Of a stretch of DNA of 38,871 bases, positions 12,448-24,049 are shown piece after piece. The DNA lies in the NCBI RefSeq assembly GCF_001039355.2, contig NW_019774626.1, positions 412,550-451,420 on the forward strand, written 5' to 3'. The stretch's first letter is position 1, and every line of letters begins with the position of its first letter. Below the pieces are notes generated by a model, which was given only the letters and a program-made list of their open reading frames with translations, was not told the DNA's origin and did not search any database. Made by a program: the position numbers and the translations under genes. The stretch is from Lingula anatina (Eukaryota; Brachiopoda; Lingulata; Lingulida; Lingulidae).

Positions 12448-13436
12448 ATGAGTGGGGACCCAAAGGCCGGTAAAGATTTGGACGCGTGGAAGTCAAAATG
12501 GGTCGAAGGCCAAGCTCGTTGGCACAAAACCGTTGTTCACCAGCTACTGGTGAAACATTTGGACCGACTTTTGGCGGGAAAGAGCAACGCCAAGATATTT
12601 TTTCCTTTGTGTGGAAAAAGCTTGGACATGAAATGGTGAGTATAGTAACTGGTTCGGTTGATTAGCCTCTAGCATTTTTGTGTTTTTTTATTCTTGAATA
12701 TTGTAATTTAAGTGTAAAGATACAGTTAAAAAGCTCAGATGAAATAATTGTAGTGTTTCTGCCTTTGTGCTCTATATCTAAAAGTCTCAAGGTTTCCCTT
12801 ACTTTAAATCTACAAAATTTTAGTTTGATTAAAAAATGAATAGGAAATGTTTTACATAATATTGTAAATGATGTGTATTGAGAAAATTTAATCTAAGGTT
12901 TTATTTGTTATTCTAGGCTTGCTGACCAAGGACATACTGTTGTTGGTGTGGAGGCATCAGAACTTGCTGTCCAGTCTTTCTTCACAGAAAACGATATACA
13001 GTACACTGTCACCGACGTCCCTGCTATTGATGGCAAGCTTTACCAGGACTTAGACAACAAAATACGAATCTATGTGGGAGATTTCTTCAAATTCAGCAGA
13101 GAAATGGAGGGAGAATTTGATAGCATTTGGGACAGAGGGTCTCTTGTTGCTATTGATATTGAAGATCGTGAGCGCTATGTCAAACTCATGGTATCACTAA
13201 TGAGTGAGGATTGTCAATACCTGGCTGAGGTGTACCATTATGAAGGCGGAGACAAGGAACCACCGCCACATTCCGTTCATCCAGACACCATTCACAAGCT
13301 GTTTGAAAACACCTGTGATGTGAAAATGATTGAGCATATTGATCTTAAACAGCCAGATGCCATCTGTACTTCTTCTTTTTCTTCTAAAGTAGATGTTTTG
13401 TTTGTTTACATTTATCTTTTTTTAAAGAAGAAATAA
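12448..13436 (+). CDS. TPMT: TPMT-like methyltransferase, copy 1
   Basis: Two exons, 12448-12635 and 12917-13436, joined by a 281-bp GT-AG intron that splits a Trp codon TG|G; product 235 aa (human TPMT 245). Predicted SAM-dependent methyltransferase of small thiol or chalcogen compounds. TPMT hallmarks: Trp residues at 14, 18 and 25 in the N-terminal helix region, FPLCGKSLDMKW at 52-63 (SAM motif I), GHTVVGVE at 68-75, GDFF at 117-120 and IWDRG at 133-137, whose Arg matches the conserved ligand-contacting Arg of human TPMT. The C-terminus ends in a KKK tail, shared with copies 2, 6 and 7. ATG 12448 is chosen because it aligns with the MSE/MEK starts of copies 5, 7 and 8 and has A at -3. An in-frame ATG at 12151 would add 99 residues. 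The natural substrate cannot be read from the sequence. Confidence 0.92.
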
Positions 13437-13516
13437 GGTGTTGACACTTGACATTTTAGGATCATCTCTGTGTATGTCCAACAATTATCAGTATTTCATT
13501 AATTCAGTGATTACTT

Positions 13517-13522
13517 AATAAA
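13517..13522 (+). promoter_or_regulatory. Candidate poly(A) signal of copy 1
   Basis: AATAAA about 80 bp after the stop; repeated 2040 bp further on after copy 2. Confidence 0.55.
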
Positions 13523-14141
13523 TATTTTTACGACTTACCATTTACTTAATTATAAATTGCCTCTTTGTAATATACTAGAAAAGCAACAAAATTAATTTTT
13601 ATGAAAATTTTATACCTTTTTTCTATATGTATGTTATGTTAATTATACAAATCCAGATAGCAGCATTAATTAGTATCAAAGCAAACGTGAATTTGGATTG
13701 CATTTTGAATGGTTTCAATATGCTCTTGTATATTGAGAATAGCACAAAAAAGCAATGTGTTCAAAGTAATGTACCTGTATATGTTTATTTCCCTTGATGC
13801 AATGAGCCAGATCAAAATGTTATACCATCTATCAATAAATTTTAATAAATTCCTTTATGTTATAATTCTTGAAAGCTACTTGTTACTTCTTAGGCTGAAC
13901 ATATTGTTATCATTAACACTGCACTTGGCAAAATGGCTTGACTCACTTGCAGTTAGACCTCTCGATCATTAAACAGATGGTACAGGCTGTACTGAACAAA
14001 TTTGAAAATGTTCAAAGGTCACATTTTGTACATCTACGTATCTTGAAAAGCTACTTATTTTTCCCCAATTAGACCTTAGAAATGATGTCCATATGTTCTT
14101 TTGGAAATTTTAAAGAAGTCATAATGGCCTAAATGACTATA

Positions 14142-14309
14142 NNNNNNNNNNNNNNNNNNNNNNNNNNNNNNNNNNNNNNNNNNNNNNNNNNNNNNNNNNN
14201 NNNNNNNNNNNNNNNNNNNNNNNNNNNNNNNNNNNNNNNNNNNNNNNNNNNNNNNNNNNNNNNNNNNNNNNNNNNNNNNNNNNNNNNNNNNNNNNNNNNN
14301 NNNNNNNNN
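14142..14309. other. Assembly gap (168 Ns)
   Basis: Run of N. It directly follows the end (14141) of the first member of duplication A. Confidence 1.
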
Positions 14310-14813
14310 AGTTAAATCATATCTGACAGCAATATTTCTTGTTATAAGACAACCCTGCATACTGTCTTCTTTGAGTCCTAAAGGGTCGATCCCAATGGTC
14401 AGCTCAAATTTCTCCTTACATCTATCCTTTATGTAAAAAGTTGCTTCTATGAAAGGTTGAACTTATGATTACACATTAAACCCTCTAAAACTATAACTGT
14501 CATTATCCAGTGAACAAGAAAAATGAAGTACAAGATAACTGAACTAGCTTCTGACAATTCCACGATGTTGGGATAAGTCAGGATTTCTCATCTTTGGACT
14601 GTCCTCAGTTTATATGGGTCAATCCCGCTGATCAGCTGTAGTTTTCACATGTGTATACACTTTTCTTTTTGGTGTACTTGATCGCGATATGAATTTTAGT
14701 TTATTTTATTTGGTTTACCTATATTAACGCTACTAATCCCCGTCGTTCTTTCCCTCCAGTATGGCTGCTAGACTAGTGTTACGGAGCAAATATGACGTCA
14801 CTGTAATGGGTTA
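14310..14813. other. Unduplicated segment between gap and copy 2
   Basis: No gene seen. Two similar short stretches occur near 14385 and 14618 (GGGTC-ATCCC-TG-TCAGCT). A CRE-like TGACGTCA lies at 14793-14800. If copy 2 is an allele of copy 1, this is insertion sequence in the allelic intron. Confidence 0.5.
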
Positions 14814-16181
14814 ATATCTAAAAGTCTCAAGGTTTCCCCTACTTTAAATCTACAAAATTTTAGTTTGATTAAAAAATGAATGGGAAATGTTTTACATAAT
14901 ATTGTAAATGATGTGTATTGAGAAAATTTAATCTAAGGTTTTATTTGTTATTTTAGGCTTGCTGACCAAGGACATACTGTTGTTGGTGTGGAGGCATCAG
15001 AACTTGCTGTCCAGTCTTTCTTCACAGAAAACGATATACAGTACACTGTCACCGACGTCCCTGCTATTGATGGCAAGCTTTACCAGGACTTAGACAACAA
15101 AATACGAATCTATGTGGGAGATTTCTTCAAATTCAGCAGAGAAATAGAGGGAGAATTTGATAGCATTTGGGACAGAGGGTCTCTTGTTGCTATTGATATT
15201 GAAGATCGTGAGCGCTATGTCAAACTCATGGTATCACTAATGAGTGAGGATTGTCAATACCTGGCTGAGGTGTACCATTATGAAGGCGGAGACAAGGAAC
15301 CACCGCCACATTCCGTTCATCCAGACACCATTCACAAGCTGTTTGAAAACACCTGTGATGTGAAAATGATTGAGCATATTGATCTTAAACAGCCAGATGC
15401 CATCTGTACTTCTTCTTTTTCTTCTAAAGTAGATGTTTTGTTTGTTTACATTTATCTTTTTTTAAAGAAGAAATAAGGTGTTGACACTTGACATTTTAGG
15501 ATCATCTCTGTGTATGTCCAACAATTATCAGTATTTCATTAATTCAGTGATTACTTAATAAATATTTTTACGACTTACCATTTACTTAATTATAAATTGC
15601 CTCTTTGTAATATACTAGAAAAGCAACAAAATTAATTTTTATGAAAATTTTATACCTTTTTTCTATATGTATGTTATGTTAATTATACAAATCCAGATAG
15701 CAGCATTAATTAGTATCAAAGCAAACGTGAATTTGGATTGCATTTTGAATGGTTTCAATATGCTCTTGTATATTGAGAATAGCACAAAAAAGCAATGTGT
15801 TCAAAGTAATGTACCTGTATATGTTTATTTCCCTTGATGCAATGAGCCAGATCAAAATGTTATACCATCTATCAATAAATTTTAATAAATTCCTTTATGT
15901 TATAATTCTTGAAAGCTACTTGTTACTTCTTAGGCTGAACATATTGTTATCATTAACACTGCACTTGGCAAAATGGCTTGACTCACTTGCAGTTAGACCT
16001 CTCGATCATTAAACAGATGGTACAGGCTGTACTGAACAAATTTGAAAATGTTCAAAGGTCACATTTTGTACATCTACGTATCTTGAAAAGCTACTTATTT
16101 TTCCCCAATTAGACCTTAGAAATGATGTCCATATGTTCTTTTGGAAATTTTAAAGAAGTCATAATGGCCTAAATGACTATA
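14814..16181. repeat. Duplication A, second copy (of 12774-14141)
   Basis: A constant offset of 2040 bp with only scattered single-base differences through intron, exon 2 and 700 bp of 3' flank. The first copy ends at the N gap. Confidence 0.95.
14957..15476 (+). pseudogene. TPMT-like copy 2, exon 2 only
   Basis: An exon nearly identical to exon 2 of copy 1, starting at a good acceptor (TTTTAG) and ending at the same stop. One residue differs: Met-126 of copy 1 is Ile. There is no exon 1 between the N gap and the acceptor, so nothing here encodes the FPLCGK motif I. Either the first exon is in the gap, the copy is truncated, or (most likely) this is the second haplotype of copy 1 placed in tandem by the assembler. 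Confidence 0.8.
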
Positions 16182-16556
16182 TATAACCAGTCATTTACAA
16201 CTTTTAAAATAATTTAATTAAACATACTAATAAACATAGAGGTCAAGGGTCATGACACATCAAGAAATGATTCATGAGTAATTGCCATTTTTGGGGGAGG
16301 GGAGATTCTTAAAAGATTCTAAGGTTAGTTTGACTCTCTCAGTTGGTCATCTTGTTATTTGATCATGATTTTCTGTGTAACTCACTGTAAATAAAACTTT
16401 TTTCTGTCTGTAGAAAAATCAATTCATTGGGAATGGATCTATAGAGCATAATAATGACCAAATGTTAAGTTATATATAATCTTACCCAAAAACCCTCAGT
16501 ATATCAAATACCATTTCAGAAATCTTTGCGTGGATACAAAAATTTCAGTAGATGTC

Positions 16557-18121
16557 ATGGCAGATGCAAGCAGTGAGAGGTTGGATGGTTGGATTGGTGC
16601 ATGGGAAAGGAACAGTACGCGCTGGCACATGCCAAATGTGAACTGTTTTCTGGAGGAGTTCTTGGATGTTTTGTTAGCAGGCAAAAAGGCAGCCAAGATT
16701 TTGGTTCCACTGTGTGGCAAAACTATTGATATGAAATGGTAAAGTGATTTTTACTGACTCTTAGAGACAATTCCCAGACCCTATTGTGCCAACTTTGGAT
16801 CGCACTATCTCCTAGGGGATTCTCGTTTAATTGCAATTAACTTAAGTGGTTTAGATGTCTGTCACGCCTACTTAAGCTGATAGGGGAAAATTATAACTAT
16901 CGATTAGCAGCTTTAGTAGGTGTGGCAGACATCTAAGCCACTTGAGCTGAGAGCAATTTAGCGAGAACCCCCATAGAGATGGAACGATCCTGTTAGATCA
17001 ATTTAGGGATGGGAACCCAGTCTTAGGGTGCTTTCCCTGAGATTTAGATCAATCCGAAGATTAAGATTTAGATCGACCTAACTCCCTGGGGGTTCACGCT
17101 AAATTGCAGTCAGCCGAGCGGGCACCATAGTTAATTACCACCTTACAGCTTTTAGTAGGCGTCACAGACGCTTAAGCCGGCCAAGCTGATAGTAATCTAG
17201 TGAGACTCCCCACAGGGATAGATCGATCTAAAAATCTATGGAAATGGGGTGTTAGTTGTGATTTTATTTGTTTATACAAGGGTTGTAGTCAAAGACACCA
17301 TGCCAAGTACTTAAGTTGCTGCTTATTTTACCTTTGAGGTATTCCAACACTTTCAGAGAGCTTCAGAAAAGAAGATTTATTTGTTTAATTTAGGGAAGCA
17401 TTTCTGTTAAGGACTGGCATTGTAGGTCATTGTAGAACCTTCATACTCCAAACAGAACATTTACAAGCAATAAAAATATTCTTTTAAATTTGTGGAATAT
17501 TGTGCTAATGGTATTTATATCAGTGCTTTATCTTAAATCTAGTGACTAAACTATAGATGTTTATTAAATGAAAGAACTCTGACAATATATCTTCTTCCAT
17601 TTAGGTTGGCAGACTTGGGCCACACAGTTATTGGGGTGGATGGAGCAGAAAAAGCCGCGACAGAATTCTTCACAGAACAGAACATTGCTTATAAAGTGGA
17701 ACCATGTGATGCCATCCAGGGCACCCTCTGCTGCAGCATGGACAACAAAATACGAATCTATGTGGGAGATTTCTTCAAGTTTAATCAGGACTTCGAAGGA
17801 CAGTTTGATGCTATATGGGATCGTGCTTCTCTTGTAGCCATTGATGAGAGTGACCGTCTGCAGTATGTCAACATACTAAATTCAGTGTTGAAACCAGGGT
17901 GCCATTGCTTGATTGAGGCCATGGATTTTATACCAAGTGAGAAATCTGGTTCCCCACATGCTATCCCACTTGAATGTGTCAGGGAACTGTTTGGAAATGA
18001 TTACAATGTTAAACTGTTGAAGTGTATCAATGGCCAAGAGGATGGGTTTTACAGTTTAGCTCCTTTTGCCCCTCTCTTATCAAGATTTCACATTAATGCA
18101 ATTCTTGTTTCCAAGCTGTGA
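16557..18121 (+). CDS. TPMT: TPMT-like methyltransferase, copy 3 (divergent subfamily)
   Basis: Exons 16557-16738 and 17605-18121, 866-bp intron with the same TG|G Trp split; 232 aa. It carries VPLCGKTIDMKW, GHTVIGVD, GDFFKF and IWDRASL, so the SAM fold looks intact. It differs from copy 1 over most of its length: Asp replaces Glu after GV, the loop before the last strands lacks the PPPHS stretch, and the C-terminus ends in SKL instead of a Lys tail. SKL is a canonical type-1 peroxisomal targeting tripeptide, so a peroxisomal location is possible. The ATG at 16557 is the first in frame. The intron holds two foldback elements. Poly(A) signal candidate at 18535-18540. Confidence 0.88.
16797..16990. 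mobile_element. Foldback (MITE-like) element in copy 3 intron
   Basis: Two imperfect inverted arms of about 90 bp, around 16797-16885 and 16897-16990, beginning GGATCG and ending CGATCC. The arms share blocks such as TTAGATGTCTG against CAGACATCTAA. A near-identical copy lies at about 20000-20193, and a diverged relative at 33188-33392. Confidence 0.75.
17085..17226. mobile_element. Second foldback element in copy 3 intron
   Basis: Related to the element at 16797: CTAAATTGC, TTAGTAGGCGT and ACGCTTAAGCC blocks, arms meeting near TTAATTACCACC. Duplicated at about 20288-20429. Confidence 0.6.
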
Positions 18122-18534
18122 GACAATCAATGGGGAGTTTTAATACAAGTCTGCCTAGGAGAGTGACTTTGCTGCCAAGAAAAATGCCATTCATTCACAA
18201 TGCAACTTGAGAATCTATTTAGATTGTATAGTCTATTTAGCTCATTGATATCAGTGACCTTAAAAGTGACTGCAGGAAGAAGATCCCTTTTTTAGTGTAG
18301 AGAACTTTTTCTATATACATTATTGCAACAGTAGCTTGAGCACTGATGGCAGTGTAGCTGTTCTGATCCTCTAGTTTCGTTCTTGTAATCTACTTTATAC
18401 AGCATACATTTAACAGATTGTGATAATAATCAAAACTGCACTTGAGAGAAAGTATTTTAATAATATATAAAAGGTCATTAAAAGATTACATAATAGTACG
18501 GGAATGCAGTACCACAAGTAAGCATGATCAATGT

Positions 18535-18540
18535 AATAAA
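18535..18540 (+). promoter_or_regulatory. Candidate poly(A) signal of copy 3
   Basis: AATAAA about 415 bp past the stop, conserved at 21738-21743 after copy 4. Confidence 0.4.
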
Positions 18541-19262
18541 GTGGCCTTTGTGTTGTAGGGACCATTTAATGATCTTTTTTTTTATTTGACTGAAATTACA
18601 CAATCAACAGTTTTAAGTTTTCACAATCACTGTTTTTTTTTTTCATTTACTTATTTATTTACTATCAGTGAAAAATTTCTTTATTGAGCTATCTGAAACA
18701 ATTATACATCGTACCGGTACATCTGAATATTCACAAAACAGTTAAATTATATTCTTCCCTGGCCGTGCTACGCCCCTGTGGTGCAGATTGCATGTACATT
18801 CACATTTCATACTAATGTGAATTATGACCATATACTCTTATGACCATATAATAGTACTTATCATCAATTTTTCTGGTGTCACATATCGGACAGAGATGTT
18901 GTTGGCCAAAATTTTGAATAACATATATGTCAAAGGCCCAGACCAAATCTTGTCTTATGCATATAAAGCCCAGACCCCATGTTTATTACACCCTGGCTGG
19001 GCCCATTCTTTACAGTGTCTTTGCATTGTTAACAGCATAATGGGCAAGTTAATTGACCAAGTTAATATTGGCCAAGCTGCCACTTTGTTTGTATGTCATG
19101 TGCAGGGGATGTCTTAGATCAAGGCACATATTATGATACAGTACTTACTCCTGTGGCAAATGAGATATACTTGTATTTCATTTGTAAAATACATCTGAGG
19201 ATGATACTTTTAAAGATGTTTCCAAACATTAAAATGTTTAAAGAAAAGACATGTAGATTGAT

Positions 19263-19382
19263 ATANCATGAAATTCGAACTTTCGGAAGTTCTGAGCATC
19301 TCCATTTCATGAATTTCGGCCAGAACGATCTTTTCCCAAATTTAATTATTTTTTACTGTTCGAAATTCATGGCACATTACCG
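19263..19382. other. Join with single n (19266) and short unduplicated segment
   Basis: The first member of duplication B ends near 19262 and the second begins near 19383. Between them lie the n and about 117 bp carrying an inverted CATGAA-TTCGAAC motif (about 19267 and 19359). Confidence 0.8.
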
Positions 19383-22300
19383 TATATAACCAGTCATTTA
19401 CAACTTTTAAAATAATTTAATTAAACATACTAATAAACATAGAGGTCAAGGGTCATGACACATCAAGAAATGATTCATGAGTAATTGCCATTTTTGGGGG
19501 AGGGGAGATTCTTAAAAGATTCTAAGGTTAGTTTGACTCTCTCAGTTGGTCATCTTGTTATTTGATCATGATTTTCTGTGTAACTCACTGTAAATAAAAC
19601 TTTTTTCTGTCTGTAGAAAAATCAATTCATTGGGAATGGATCTATAGAGCATAATAATGACCAAATGTTAAGTTATATATAATCTTACCCAAAAACCCTC
19701 AGTATATCAAATACCATTTCAGAAATCTTTGCGTGGATACAAAAATTTCAGTAGACGTCATGGCAGATGCAAGCAGTGAGAGGTTGGATGGTTGGATTGG
19801 TGCATGGGAAAGGAACAGTACGCGCTGGCACATGCCAAATGTGAACTGTTTTCTGGAGGAGTTCTTGGATGTTTTGTTAGCAGGCCAAAAGGCAGCCAAG
19901 ATTTTGGTTCCACTGTGTGGCAAAACTATTGATATGAAATGGTAAAGTGATTTTTACTGACTCTTAGAGACAATTCCCAGACCCTATTGTGCCAACTTTG
20001 GATTGCACTATCTCCTAGGGGATTCTCGTTTAATTGCAATTAACTTAAGTGGTTTAGATGTCTGTCACGCCTACTGAAGCTGATAGGGGAAAATTATAAC
20101 TATCGATTAGCAGCTTTAGTAGGTGTGGCAGACATCTAAGCCACTTGAGCTGAGAGCAATTTAGCGAGAACCCCCATGGAGATGGAACGATCCTGTTAGA
20201 TCAATTTAGGGATGGGAACCCAGTCTTAGGGTGCTTTCCCTGAGATTTAGATCAATCCGAAGATTAAGATTTAGATCGACCTAACTCCCTGGGGGTTCAC
20301 GCTAAATTGCAGTCAGCCGAGCGGGCACCATAGTTAATTACCACCTTACAGCTTTTAGTAGGCGTCACAGACGCTTAAGCCGGCCAAGCTGATAGTAATC
20401 TAGTGAGACTCCCCACAGGGATAGATAGATCTAAAAATCTATGGAAATGGGGTGTTAGTTGTGATTTTATTTGTTTATACAAGGGTTGTAGTCAAAGACA
20501 CCATGCCAAGTACTTAAGTTGCTGCTTATTTTACCTTTGAGGTATTCCAACACTTTCAGAGAGCTTCAGAAAAGAAGATTTATTTGTTTAATTTAGGGAA
20601 GCATTTCTGTTAAGGACTGGCATTGTAGGTCATTGTAGAACCTTCATACTCCAAACAGAACATTTACAAGCAATAAAAATATTCTTTTAAATTTGTGGAA
20701 TATTGTGCTTATGGTATTTATATCAGTGCTTTATCTTAAATCTAGTGACTAAACTATAGATGTTTATTAAATGAAAGAACTCTGACAATATATCTTCTTC
20801 CATTTAGGTTGGCAGACTTGGGCCACACAGTTATTGGGGTGGATGGAGCAGAAAAAGCCGCGACAGAATTCTTCACAGAACAGAACATTGCTTATAAAGT
20901 GGAACCATGTGATGCCATCCAGGGCACCCTCTACTGCAGCATGGACAACAAAATACGAATCTATGTGGGAGATTTCTTCAAGTTTAATCAGGACTTCGAA
21001 GGACAGTTTGATGCTATATGGGATCGTGCTTCTCTTGTAGCCATTGATGAGAGTGACCGTCTGCAGTATGTCAACATAATAAATTCAGTGTTGAAACCAG
21101 GGTGCCATTGCTTGATTGAGGCCATGGATTTTATACCAAGTGAGAAATCTGGTTCCCCACATGCTATCCCACTTGAATGTGTCAGGGAACTGTTTGGAAA
21201 TGATTACAATGTTAAACTGTTGAAGTGTATCAATGGCCAAGAGGATGGGTTTTACAGTTTAGTTCCTTTTGCCCCTCTCTTATCAAGATTTCACATTAAT
21301 GCAATTCTTGTTTCCAAGCTGTGAGACAATCAATGGAGAGTTTTAATACAAGTCTGCCTAGGAGAGTGACTTTGCTGCCAAGAAAAATGCCATTCATTCA
21401 CAATGCAACTTGAGAATCTATTTAGATTGTATAGTCTATTTAGCTCATTGATATCAGTGACCTTAAAAGTGACTGCAGGAAGAAGATCCCTTTTTTAGTG
21501 TAGAGAACTTTTTCTATATACATTATTGCAACAGTAGCTTGAGCACTGATGGCAGTGTAGCTGTTCTGATCCTCTAGTTTCGTTCTTGTAATCTACTTTA
21601 TACAGCATACATTTAACAGATTGTGATAATAATCAAAACTGCACTTGAGAGAAAGTATTTTAATAATATATAAAAGGTCATTAAAAGATTACATAATAGT
21701 ACGGGAATGCAGTACCACAAGTAAGCATGATCAATGTAATAAAGTGGCCTTTGTGTTGTAGGGACCATTTAATAATCTTTTTTTTTATTTGACTGAAATT
21801 ACACAATCAACAGTTTTAAGTTTTCACAATCACTGTTTTTTTTTATTTACTTATTTATTTACTATCAGTGAAAAATTTCTTTATTGAGCTATCTGAAACA
21901 ATTATACATCGTACCGGTACATCTGAATATTCACAAAACCGTCCAGGCACACTGTGGCCTACAGTTAAATTATATTCTTCCCTGGCCGTGCTACGCCCCT
22001 GTGGTGCGGATTGCATGTACATTCACATTTCATACTAATGTGAATTATGACCATATACTCTTATGACCATATAATAGTACTTATCATCAATTTTTCTGGT
22101 GTCACATATCGGACAGAGATGTTGTTGGCCAAAATTTTGAATAACATATATGTCAAAGGCCCAGACCAAATCTTGTCTTATGCATATAAAGCCCAGACCC
22201 CATGTTTATTACACCCTGGCTGGGCCCATTCTTTACGGTGTCTTTGCATTGTTAACAGCATAATGGGCAAGTTAATTGACCAAGTTAATATTGGCCAAGC

Positions 22301-22480
22301 TGCCACTTTGTTTGTATGTCATGTGCAGGGGATGTCTTAGATCAAGGCACATATTATGATACTTACTCCTGTGGCAAATGAGATATACTTGTATTTCATT
22401 TGTAAAATACATCTGAGGATGATACTTTTAAAGATGTTTCCAAACATTAAAATGTTTAAAGAAAAGACATGTAGATTGAT
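19383..22480. repeat. Duplication B, second copy (of 16180-19262)
   Basis: Offset 3203 bp with scattered SNPs and small indels; the second copy has about 24 bp absent from the first near 21940. Covers 5' flank, both exons, intron with foldbacks, 3' UTR and flank. Confidence 0.95.
19760..21324 (+). CDS. TPMT: TPMT-like methyltransferase, copy 4 (near-identical to copy 3)
   Basis: Exons 19760-19941 and 20808-21324, same splice sites and length (232 aa) as copy 3. I see four amino-acid differences from copy 3: Lys to Gln just after LLAG, Cys to Tyr in the TLCCSM segment, Leu to Ile in NILNSV, and Ala to Val in SLAPFA. All motifs are intact and the C-terminus also ends in SKL. The flanks are equally similar, so copies 3 and 4 are either a very recent tandem duplication or two alleles assembled in series; the single n between them favours the second. 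Poly(A) signal candidate at 21738-21743. Confidence 0.88.
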
Positions 22481-23930
22481 TTAGTAGCACTTACCAAAGA
22501 AATGTTAAATTAAAGGTGGGCTCCATTTGTTAGTGTGTTATTTTAGTTATCTAGATTTTATACAGATTATAGGAAAAAGTCTGCTCTTAAATGTTTTGTT
22601 GACCTTTTGGGAAAATCTCTGCATTTTCTTAAGGATAAATTACAAAGAAAAATGTGAATTAATAGTAAAACTTTGCTCTATTTGCAGGCATAGCTGTAAA
22701 AAAACTCCCTAAAGTTATAATATATTTTTATTTACATCATAATCTATGCCAGTTAAGAACACTGATAAAGTCGATTCATTAGGATACAATTGTTAAAACT
22801 AATAAAAATAAAAACTAATAAATGTTACATTAGCATGATACCAATTTATTCCTTATCCTATATTTAATCCTTTATCCTTATTATTATAACATAAAAATAA
22901 AGTTTGAAAAAGATCTTTGTAATTTATCCTTAAGAAAATGCAGATAATACAAAGACCTTTTTCACACTTCACAAACTAACAAATAAAGCCCACCTTTAAT
23001 TTAACATTTCTTTAATAAATGTTACTTAATCAATCTACTTGTCTTTTCTTTAAACATTAAACATATCTTTCAAAGTATCACCCTCATATGTATTTTACAA
23101 ATCACAGGTAATGAAATACTGAGTACAAGTATGTCTCATTTGCCACTCCTGTAAGTATTATAATGTGTGCCTTGATCTAAGACATCCCCTGCACATGACA
23201 TACAAACAAAGTGGCAGCTTGGCCAATTAACTTGGTCATTTAACTTGGTCATTTAACTTGCCCATTGTTATGTACCTTTACATATACATATGAGATGAAT
23301 GTCCTAAACTTATATAATTTTGTACGCTTAATTCAAGCGTGGGCTCGAAATAGGACATTACGTTTTCGACTTACTTAGTGGATAACGCGATCCAAAGATT
23401 CCACAGTTCGTGTAAGATTTACGTAAGGTCGCGCAAAGAAAACCCAAGTCCACATAATGACCAGTTTAATGGTTTATTGGTTGACTCTGTCTAACTACAT
23501 CATCTACATGAAATCTCCAAGCTCTAGGCCGTCTCCCATGGCTCCGTCGAGCGGTCTCCTTCGAGTCTTCTTCCTTCTGAACTCCCGATCTTAATTCTAG
23601 ACGTCCTTTATACATATTTCTTATCTATAGGTGGATTCGGTGCTGCATTATTTGGCGGTACATACTAATTTTATTTATTCAAATTGCACACGTCCACTTA
23701 AGTTACATAATTATAGGAAGGCCATAAACTAGTCGAGTGCACAAGCAATCGACTCTAATCAAATTAATTAAAACGTCTGGGAATTATTTTTGTGAACTTT
23801 ACACGATTATGCTGTTAACAATGCAAAGACACCATAAAGAAAGGGACCAGCCAGGGTGTAATAAACATAGGGTCTGGGCTTTTTATGCATAGGACTAGAT
23901 TTGGTCCGGGCCTTTGACATATGTTTTCAT
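22140..23930. repeat. Long inverted repeat, about 0.5-kb arms
   Basis: The arm at about 22140-22645 reappears in reverse complement at about 22915-23930, the second arm being interrupted by the LTR-like insertion. The arms are diverged by substitutions and small indels. The loop is about 270 bp of AT-rich DNA. The same arm also occurs in direct orientation at 18937-19262 through duplication B. No open frame is conserved between arms. Confidence 0.8.
23266..23803 (-). mobile_element. Probable solo LTR
   Basis: A 538-bp insertion splits the second arm of the inverted repeat; the uninterrupted arms show the empty site (CCCATTATGCTG). It begins TGTTATG and ends TTTACA. On the minus strand it has TATAAA (23607-23612) followed by AATAAA (23473-23478), the order expected for U3-R-U5. 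Target duplication is imperfect (ATT shared, CCATT against CGATT). No internal retroelement genes are present. Confidence 0.55.
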
Positions 23931-24049
23931 GAAATTCTGTTGTCAAACTTTGTCAAATTGAGTTCAAATCCGAAATAATATCAACAAGTTTAATTTCTGT
24001 ACGTTAAGTCAGTCGTACCTGTCAAGACGGGAGTTTCCGGATTAAAAGC

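Noticed and set aside
18824-19389. Plus-strand frames of about 97 codons (also at 22047-22340)
   Set aside because: They lie in the 3' flank and inverted-repeat arm and are not preserved as frames in the opposite arm; they are shared only because the block is duplicated.
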